NCBI GenBank assembly: GCA_029012085.1
Contig: JAQXLK010000203.1
Span: forward strand, 1-43,498
Direction of reading: 5' to 3'
DNA: 43,498 nucleotides
Source of the DNA: Clostridiales bacterium
Lineage (GTDB): Bacteria > Bacillota > Clostridia > Lachnospirales > Lachnospiraceae
The position numbers were made by a program, and so were the translations under genes. The notes beneath the pieces were generated by a model that searched no databases, was not told the DNA's origin, and was given only the letters and a program-made list of their open reading frames with translations. How positions within the stretch are numbered: position 1 is the stretch's first letter; each line of letters starts with the position of its first letter. Shown one piece after another: positions 36,874-43,498 of the stretch.

Positions 36874-37956
36874 ATGGCAGATTTTAAGAAAGAGATAGAA
36901 AAAAGAAGAACCTTTGCGATTATTTCTCATCCGGATGCAGGTAAGACTACATTAACAGAGAAATTTCTGTTGTTTGGTGGTGCAATCAATACCGCAGGTT
37001 CCGTAAAGGGAAAAGCAAATTCTAAATATGCAGTATCAGACTGGATGGATATTGAGAAGGAAAGAGGTATTTCAGTAACTTCATCTGTTTTACAGTTTGA
37101 ATATGATGGTTATTGTATTAATATTCTCGATACACCGGGACATCAGGATTTCTCGGAAGATACGTATCGAACCCTTATGGCAGCAGATTCTGCCGTTATG
37201 GTGATTGATGCTTCAAAAGGTGTAGAGGCACAGACGATTAAGCTGTTTAAGGTATGTGTAATGCGTCACATTCCAATCTTTACATTTATAAACAAAATGG
37301 ACCGGGATGCAAAGGATACCTTTGAATTGTTAGATGATATTGAAAATGTATTAGGAATCCAGACCTGTGCAGTGAACTGGCCGATTGGCTCGGGTAAAGA
37401 CTTTAAGGGAGTATATGACAGAGAAACAAGAATGGTATCTAAGTTTCAGGCGGTATCAACCGGTGGTGCTAAAAAAGCAGTGGAGACAGACTATTCTATT
37501 GATGATGCTGATTTGCAGGCTGATATTGGAGAGATTCTGTATAATCAGTTGATGGAAGAGGTAGAGCTTTTAGATGGGGCTAGTGAACCTCTTGATTTAG
37601 AGCGTGTAAGCAAAGGAGAACTGACTCCGGTATTTTTTGGCTCGGCGCTTAACACCTTTGGTATTGAGACTTTTTTGAATCATTTTCTTAAGATGACAAC
37701 CTCACCACTTCCAAGAATGTCCAATGAAGGACCGATTGATCCGATGAGTGAGGATTTCTCGGCGTTTGTATTTAAGATACAGGCAAATATGAATAAGGCA
37801 CATCGTGACCGTATTGCATTTATGCGGATTTGTTCTGGTAAATTTGATGCAAGCAAAGATGTTTATCATGTGCAGAGCAAGCGGAAGATGAAATTATCTC
37901 AGCCACAGCAGCTTATGGCACAAGATCGTAAGATAGTAGAGGAAGCTTATGCCTGA
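36874..37956 (+). CDS. prfC: Peptide chain release factor 3, N-terminal part ending at in-frame TGA
   Basis: FAIISHPDAGKTTLTEKFLLFGGAINTAGSVKGK, DWMDIEKERGISVTSSVLQF, DTPGHQDFSEDTYRTL; ends EEAYA* at 37954-37956. Confidence 0.95.
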   Translation: MADFKKEIEKRRTFAIISHPDAGKTTLTEKFLLFGGAINTAGSVKGKANSKYAVSDWMDIEKERGISVTSSVLQFEYDGYCINILDTPGHQDFSEDTYRTLMAADSAVMVIDASKGVEAQTIKLFKVCVMRHIPIFTFINKMDRDAKDTFELLDDIENVLGIQTCAVNWPIGSGKDFKGVYDRETRMVSKFQAVSTGGAKKAVETDYSIDDADLQADIGEILYNQLMEEVELLDGASEPLDLERVSKGELTPVFFGSALNTFGIETFLNHFLKMTTSPLPRMSNEGPIDPMSEDFSAFVFKIQANMNKAHRDRIAFMRICSGKFDASKDVYHVQSKRKMKLSQPQQLMAQDRKIVEEAYA

Positions 37957-38466
37957 GATGTAATTGGTGTGTTTGATCCTGGGATTTTCTCAATAGGAGA
38001 TACGTTATGTAAACCTGGAAAGAAGTTTGAATATGAAGGGATTCCAACCTTTGCACCAGAACATTTTTCAAGAGTCGTACAGCTTAATACGATGAAGCGA
38101 AAACAGTTTGTACAGGGGGTTACCCAGATTGCACAGGAGGGTGCGATTCAGATTTTTCAGGAATATACAGCCGGAATGTCTGAAATTATTGTAGGTGTGG
38201 TTGGTGTACTTCAGTTTGAAGTGTTAAAGTACCGTTTGGAAAATGAGTATGGATGTGAGATTAAGCTAGAGCCATTACCGTATAACTTTATTCGATGGAT
38301 TAAAGATCCAACCACGGATGTGAATGCATTAAAGCGAGTGAATGAAGTGAAAAAAGTAAAGGATATGAAGGGTAATCCGTTACTACTTTTTACAAATCAG
38401 TGGACCATCAATACTGTTTTGGAACATAATGAGGGATTGGAATTACTTGAGTTTAGAAAAAATTAA
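37957..38466 (+). CDS. prfC: Peptide chain release factor 3, C-terminal part, same frame, downstream of TGA
   Basis: DVIGVFDPGIFSIGDTLCKPGKKFEYEGIPTFAPEHFSRV...GVVGVLQFEVLKYRLENEYG continues in the same frame to the normal-looking C-terminus. Confidence 0.85.
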   Translation, partial: DVIGVFDPGIFSIGDTLCKPGKKFEYEGIPTFAPEHFSRVVQLNTMKRKQFVQGVTQIAQEGAIQIFQEYTAGMSEIIVGVVGVLQFEVLKYRLENEYGCEIKLEPLPYNFIRWIKDPTTDVNALKRVNEVKKVKDMKGNPLLLFTNQWTINTVLEHNEGLELLEFRKN

Positions 38467-38548
38467 TTTTTCAGGAGTATTGCACTGCGGCGGCTAGGAG
38501 AAGGTTGCTCTTTGCAATCCACCGCAGAAAAAAGTATGTTGTATAGAC

Positions 38549-38582
38549 AAGAATAGCTGCAAATTTTTGCAGCTATTCTTTT
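38549..38582. terminator. Perfect bidirectional terminator hairpin
   Basis: aagaatagctgcaaa-tt-tttgcagctattctt. Confidence 0.8.
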
Positions 38583-38599
38583 GGAGAGTGTGTATTACG

Positions 38600-38869
38600 T
38601 CAGTGTGACAGAAATCCCATAAACATATCGACCTTTTGCCGTTCAGCAGGGGTCATATTTTCTTTTAATATATTGATAAGAAGACGACTTTCCTCTTTTG
38701 TAAAACCTAAATTTCGTTTTCCCAGCTCTTTATTGATACTCATTACTTTGGGAAGCATCATCTCAAGTGGTGCTTTCTGGGATTTTTGTACCAATTCTTT
38801 TATAATCTGCTGTTTAAGCGGGTGAAGATTTTGAAATTCTTTGGTAGAAGCAAATTCATTAAATTCCAT
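38600..38869 (-). CDS. Conserved hypothetical protein
   Basis: 89 aa ORF closely preceded by co-oriented ORF. Confidence 0.6.
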   Translation of the reverse strand: MEFNEFASTKEFQNLHPLKQQIIKELVQKSQKAPLEMMLPKVMSINKELGKRNLGFTKEESRLLINILKENMTPAERQKVDMFMGFLSH

Positions 38870-38880
38870 TTTATACTCCT

Positions 38881-39291
38881 TTACATTTGATTATCATATT
38901 CTGAAAAAATCTGGTGAATCCGGTCATCGAAGCTGCTTGAATCATTTGCTTCAAATCCGTGAAAAGAATTCGCATTGGCACCAAATGGAAAATCCATTCC
39001 GGAAAATCCGGTTTCTGACATATTCATTAACATGTTTAACATATCCGGAGGAATACCGGTAAGGGCTCCCAGCATATCCATTGGATTATTGTTTGGATTG
39101 TGTAATCCAAAGTGTTCAATTAAATCTATATTTTGGAAGGTATTGATAATGATACGAATTTCAGCAAATTTAATTAAGAGAGCCAGAGGAAGCTTAAATG
39201 GATAATCTACATAGGGAATTAGCATTTCCAACATGGAGAGACTGTTACCGCATGTTATTTGAGAGAGTGGATGCTGTTTGTTGTAATCCAT
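38881..39291 (-). CDS. Conserved hypothetical protein
   Basis: 136 aa ORF, co-oriented with 38600-38869, 11-bp gap. Confidence 0.6.
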   Translation of the reverse strand: MDYNKQHPLSQITCGNSLSMLEMLIPYVDYPFKLPLALLIKFAEIRIIINTFQNIDLIEHFGLHNPNNNPMDMLGALTGIPPDMLNMLMNMSETGFSGMDFPFGANANSFHGFEANDSSSFDDRIHQIFSEYDNQM

Positions 39292-39407
39292 TTAAAACTC
39301 CAAATAATAACTTCTCTTTAGTATATGCAGGAAGTTGACGGTTATGAAAAAATAACGTATAATATTTGTATATTTTTGTGTGTAAATAATGGAAAAGGGG
39401 TGATGTA

Positions 39408-40880
39408 TTGGACTTTACTAGAAATGAATCTGTGTGGAAACCTATTATATTTGTCCTTATTTCTGTTGTGATTATTACCATAAGCTTTTCAGTGTTGCAA
39501 AGTCCTATCCCTGGAGCGATATTGTGTACTATTGTTATAGGAATCATGGAGTTTAGCCGCTTTCAGAGCAGTCAGCAGATGTATAAGATTGCATTTGTGG
39601 ATGATTTGACACAATTGCCGAATTTAGAACAGATGAACAAGATGATTGATAGTAAGATTAGGGAAAAGAAAGCTTTCGTTCTGGCGGTTTTTGATGTGAA
39701 GGATTTTAAATTGATAAATGATTTATGGGGATATGATAAGGGAGATGAGTATCTTCAATTTGTAGGAGATAAGTTAAAGGAATTTGCTGGGGTATTTGAG
39801 TTTGCCTGCCGTTGCGAGAATGATATATTTGCAGTGATTGTTAATAATTGTTCGATTGCAGCTTGTGAAGAGTTGATGAAGACTTTGTTTCATGAAATTG
39901 GACATCTGCCTGATAACGAAAACTATCATGTGCAATTTTCTTGTGGTTTGGTACAGCAGGAAGGGAATTATGACAGTGCATTTGCAATGTTTGACTGTGC
40001 AAAAATTGCAAAAGCGCATGCAAAGAAGAATAATGTAAAGAACATTATAGCCTATGATGAACATACGAAGGAAGAAATGATTCGCAGGCAACAGCTTAAG
40101 GACGATTTGCAGGAAGCCTTGGATAATGAGGATTTTGTAGTATATCTTCAACCAAAGTATTATTTGAAGGATAATACGCTTGCAGGAGCAGAGGCTTTGG
40201 TTCGATGGAATTATAAGAAGAAAGAATTTCTTCTTCCAGGGAAGTTTATTCCTGTTTTTGAAGAGGATGGTTCCATTGGATTGATTGACCAGTTTGTTTT
40301 AAGAAAGATTTGCGAAAAGTTTCAGGAGTGGATAGAGAAAGGCTACAAACTTTGTCCGATTTCAGTGAACGTTTCTCGTGTACAGCTCACGAACCACAAT
40401 CTGGTTAAGGATATTGCAAATATGGTTAGAGAATATAACGTACCATTTCAGTATATTGATTTAGAGCTTACGGAAAGTGCAGCTTTTGATAATATGTCCT
40501 ATTTGCTAGAGACGATGAGTGAAATCAAAAAAGAAGGATTTATGCTTTCTATGGATGATTTCGGTACCGGATATTCGTCATTGGGGCTGTTGAGAAAGAT
40601 GCCGGTAGATACACTTAAGCTTGATAAAAGCTTTGCGGATGGTTATGTGGATGCAAGTTGTGAGAAAGAAAAGCTTATGATTGGTGACATTATCAGCATG
40701 GCACACCATTTAGGTATTACTGTACTGGCAGAAGGAGTAGAGAACGAGTTTCAGCGGGATATGCTGTGTGATGCCGGTTGTGAGATTGTGCAGGGGTTTT
40801 ATTACAGTAAGCCAATTCCAATCGAGGAATATGAGAAACTACTTCAAAAAGCAGAGTGTCCATCGAATGCGAATGAATAA
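39408..40880 (+). CDS. Membrane-anchored degenerate GGDEF plus EAL domain protein
   Basis: GGDEF site reads RCENDIFAV; EAL motifs AEALVRWNY, LELTES, DDFGTGYSSL, LKLDKSF, AEGVE intact. Confidence 0.9.
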   Translation: MDFTRNESVWKPIIFVLISVVIITISFSVLQSPIPGAILCTIVIGIMEFSRFQSSQQMYKIAFVDDLTQLPNLEQMNKMIDSKIREKKAFVLAVFDVKDFKLINDLWGYDKGDEYLQFVGDKLKEFAGVFEFACRCENDIFAVIVNNCSIAACEELMKTLFHEIGHLPDNENYHVQFSCGLVQQEGNYDSAFAMFDCAKIAKAHAKKNNVKNIIAYDEHTKEEMIRRQQLKDDLQEALDNEDFVVYLQPKYYLKDNTLAGAEALVRWNYKKKEFLLPGKFIPVFEEDGSIGLIDQFVLRKICEKFQEWIEKGYKLCPISVNVSRVQLTNHNLVKDIANMVREYNVPFQYIDLELTESAAFDNMSYLLETMSEIKKEGFMLSMDDFGTGYSSLGLLRKMPVDTLKLDKSFADGYVDASCEKEKLMIGDIISMAHHLGITVLAEGVENEFQRDMLCDAGCEIVQGFYYSKPIPIEEYEKLLQKAECPSNANE

Positions 40881-40930
40881 GCAATTTTGTAATGATATCC
40901 ACTAGAAAAAAGTTTACATAATGTAAGGTG

Positions 40931-40968
40931 AGACGGTTACATTGAATGAATTCAATGTAACTGTTTTG
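40931..40968 (+). terminator. Terminator after GGDEF/EAL gene
   Basis: acggttacattgaa-tga-attcaatgtaactgttttg. Confidence 0.7.
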
Positions 40969-41000
40969 TTTGTTTTATAAGAAGGACTTGAGGTGTGCAT

Positions 41001-42782
41001 ATGGAACTGGAAGAATTTTATAACGGAAATGAATGGTATGCATATCGATATTTTGGTGCACACATTTTGTCAGATGGAGTAGTATTTCGTGTATATGCTC
41101 CAAGAGCAAAAAAGGTTGCACTGATTGGTTCATTTAATGGATGGCATGACCAGCTGATGCATGGCAGTGGGCGTGGTGGAGTATATACACTTACCGTACC
41201 GGAAGCTTGTGAAGGTGATATGTATAAGTTTCGTGTTTATCATCATGACGGAACTTGGACCGACAAAGCGGATCCCTATGGATTTTCCATGGAGCTGAGA
41301 CCTTGTTCGGCATCTGTTGTGGTAAGGGAAAGGCAGGATATTTTTACAGATGAAGAATGGATGATACATCGTTCAAAGTTATATGATGCACCGATGCATA
41401 TTTATGAGATTCATTTCGGTTCATGGAAAGCGAAAGGACAACGCTGGTATCGTTATGAAGAGATGGCAGAGGATTTAATTCCATATTTGAAAGAGATGGG
41501 ATATACACATGTGGAAATTATGCCGCTAAATGAGCATCCTTTGGATGAATCATGGGGATACCAGAGTACCGGATTTTATGCACCGACATCAAGATATGGA
41601 ACACCAGAAGGGCTTAAAAACTTTATTAATACCTGTCATATGGCAGGCATTGGTGTAATTCTGGATTTTGTAATGGTCCATTTTGCTGTGGATGAATATG
41701 GACTTTCTGCTTTTGATGGAGAAGCCCTTTATGAACTACCTTTTTTGGATGTGGAATATAGTGAATGGGGCTCTCTTAATTTTGCTCATGGAAGAGGCGA
41801 GACTGCAAGTTTTTTAAAGTCTTGTGCAAATTACTGGCTTACGGAATATCATGTGGATGGACTTCGGATGGATGCTGTTTCTAATATTATATATTGGAGA
41901 GGCCAGGAGAGATGTGGTATCAATGAAGAGGCCCTTCATTTTGTACAGAGCTTGAATGAGGGTCTGCATAACATTCATCCATCGGCTATTCTGATTGCTG
42001 AGGATTCTACAAATTATCTGAAAGTAACGGTTCCGGTGGAGTATGGAGGACTTGGATTTGACTACAAATGGGATTTGGGCTTCATGCACGATACGTTGCA
42101 GTTTTTTGGTTATCCTATGGAGGAAAGAAGGTTACATTATAATGATATTTGGTTTTCTATGCATTATTTTAGTAATGAACTATATCTGCTTCCCTTTTCT
42201 CATGACGAAGTGGTGCATGGAAAGAAAACAATATTAGATAAAATGTATGGAACGTACGAAGAAAAATTTCAACAGTGCAGGGCGCTGTTTGCCTATATGA
42301 TTTGTCATCCGGGAAAGAAGCTTAATTTTATGGGGAATGAAATTGGACAGTTTCGGGAATGGGCAGAATATCGTCCACAGGATTTTGATGAACTTGCACC
42401 TTTTCCAATGCACCAGATGTTTAGGAGATTTTCAAGGGATGTAAATCATATTTATCTTTCCCATCCGGCATTATTTATAGAGGAGTACAATAAAAATTGT
42501 TTCTCATATATAGATGCACAGTCAGGGGAGGCATTAGTGTATGCATTTATGCGGAATGCAGGTGGTGAACAGATATTAGCAGTGTTCAATTTTAGTGATA
42601 CATGTTTTGATCATTATATGTTCCGGATAGAGGGAAATCATATGCTTCATGAGCTTTTGAATACAAACTGGGAGATTTATGGCGGAACAGAGAATTCAAA
42701 TACAGAGGATGTACGGGTAATGAATGGACGGTGCTATATAAAGCTTTTACCATATTGTGGAAGGGTGTTTGTTGTTGTTTAG
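41001..42782 (+). CDS. glgB: 1,4-alpha-glucan branching enzyme
   Basis: GYTHVEIMPLNEHPLDESWGYQSTGFYAPTSRYGTPE, DGLRMDAVSNIIY, LIAEDSTNY, LLPFSHDEVVHGKKT. Confidence 0.95.
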   Translation: MELEEFYNGNEWYAYRYFGAHILSDGVVFRVYAPRAKKVALIGSFNGWHDQLMHGSGRGGVYTLTVPEACEGDMYKFRVYHHDGTWTDKADPYGFSMELRPCSASVVVRERQDIFTDEEWMIHRSKLYDAPMHIYEIHFGSWKAKGQRWYRYEEMAEDLIPYLKEMGYTHVEIMPLNEHPLDESWGYQSTGFYAPTSRYGTPEGLKNFINTCHMAGIGVILDFVMVHFAVDEYGLSAFDGEALYELPFLDVEYSEWGSLNFAHGRGETASFLKSCANYWLTEYHVDGLRMDAVSNIIYWRGQERCGINEEALHFVQSLNEGLHNIHPSAILIAEDSTNYLKVTVPVEYGGLGFDYKWDLGFMHDTLQFFGYPMEERRLHYNDIWFSMHYFSNELYLLPFSHDEVVHGKKTILDKMYGTYEEKFQQCRALFAYMICHPGKKLNFMGNEIGQFREWAEYRPQDFDELAPFPMHQMFRRFSRDVNHIYLSHPALFIEEYNKNCFSYIDAQSGEALVYAFMRNAGGEQILAVFNFSDTCFDHYMFRIEGNHMLHELLNTNWEIYGGTENSNTEDVRVMNGRCYIKLLPYCGRVFVVV

Positions 42783-42857
42783 ATAATGAACGTGTGTAAA
42801 GGAATTGTTTGGAAATACAAATTATTATATTTTAATAAGCAGTAAAGGAGATACGTT

Positions 42858-43424
42858 ATGTTAACGGATTGGATTACAAAGGTGGATTTTATGATATTGG
42901 ATTGGATACAGGCGCACTTACGCTGTGAATTATTAGATAGGCTGTTGCCAATGATTACGTTTCTGGGAAATAAAGGATGGTTTTTTATTGTGATAGCAGT
43001 AATTATGATTGCGATTCCGAAAACACGCAGATGGGGAGCGTGGCTGGCATCTGCATTAGGCTTGGGATTGGTTTTTTGTAATATGCTGATTAAGAATATG
43101 GTGGAGAGAATAAGACCTTATGACAGAGTGGAAGATATCACACTTTTAGTGGAGAAGTTAAATGATTTTTCTTTTCCGTCCGGACATACAGTGGTAGCGT
43201 TTGAATTTTTTACAGTAATATTATTGATGCCGGTTAAGAAGGTATACAAAGTATTAGCCGGAGTTATGGCTTTTATGATTGCATTTTCAAGATTATATCT
43301 CTATGTTCATTTTCCGTCGGATGTATTGGCAGGTATGCTGTTAGGTTCATTGTTTGGGGTAATGGGAATGCGTATCGTAGAGATGATTTTGGAAGAACGG
43401 ACACAGAAAATAGAAAAAGAATAA
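42858..43424 (+). CDS. PAP2 family phosphatase
   Basis: KNMVERIRPYD, FSFPSGHTVVAFEF, SRLYLYVHFPSDVLAG. Confidence 0.92.
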   Translation: MLTDWITKVDFMILDWIQAHLRCELLDRLLPMITFLGNKGWFFIVIAVIMIAIPKTRRWGAWLASALGLGLVFCNMLIKNMVERIRPYDRVEDITLLVEKLNDFSFPSGHTVVAFEFFTVILLMPVKKVYKVLAGVMAFMIAFSRLYLYVHFPSDVLAGMLLGSLFGVMGMRIVEMILEERTQKIEKE

Positions 43425-43429
43425 AACAG

Positions 43430-43462
43430 AACCGGAGAATGATATCATCCTCCGGTTCTATT
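43430..43462. terminator. Terminator after PAP2 gene
   Basis: agaaccggag-aatgatatcatc-ctccggttct. Confidence 0.7.
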
Positions 43463-43498
43463 TGTAAGCCGCTTAAGCTTCTTTGCTTTGTTCTAGAT

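Noticed and set aside
37951-37980. Programmed +1 frameshift in prfC like that of prfB
   Set aside because: Both halves are in the same frame; a single +1 shift would meet TAA within a few codons, so only readthrough (or reinitiation) could join them.
38470-38590. SRP (4.5S/6S-type) RNA
   Set aside because: Some resemblance to an Alu-like hairpin, but the conserved S-domain (GGTCAGG...GGAAGCAGCC) is absent.
1-43498. tRNA or rRNA genes
   Set aside because: No T-loop/acceptor pattern or rRNA sequence was recognised by eye; a tRNAscan/Infernal run would be needed to exclude them.

Overview
AT-rich Firmicutes chromosomal window, Lachnospiraceae-like by gene content. The left edge holds the 3' end of a group II intron (end of its reverse transcriptase ORF, then domains V/VI). 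The rest is mostly housekeeping and metabolic genes: a carboxyltransferase, sfsA, a TetR regulon, a DtxR-family regulator, a Hanks-type kinase, feoA-feoA-feoB, HD-GYP and GGDEF/EAL proteins, PhzF, GNAT, GH114, nicotinamidase, a MoxR/DUF58/VWA/TPR operon, cls, leuS, prfC, glgB and PAP2. An accessory island lies at about 12.4-18.9 kb. It contains an AAA/DUF4143 ATPase, a candidate ART-like toxin (DUF3990-like) with an HTH partner, a DUF3793-like protein, a large BspA-type repeat protein and a duplicated 5' fragment of the uppS-like gene. Main second-look items: (1) prfC (RF3) is split by a single in-frame UGA, with an intact reading frame on both sides; (2) a 19-bp direct repeat (TTGGAAAAACGGACAAAAT) at exact 33-bp spacing occurs in two separate intergenic regions of the island; (3) a candidate ART/HTH toxin-antitoxin pair lies directly upstream of the second repeat array; (4) a compact type I toxin/antisense RNA locus at about 25.45-25.78 kb was missed by the ORF track; (5) two pairs of matching inverted-repeat operators, one for the TetR regulon and one for the feo genes. 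All family assignments come from reading motifs; no database search was run.
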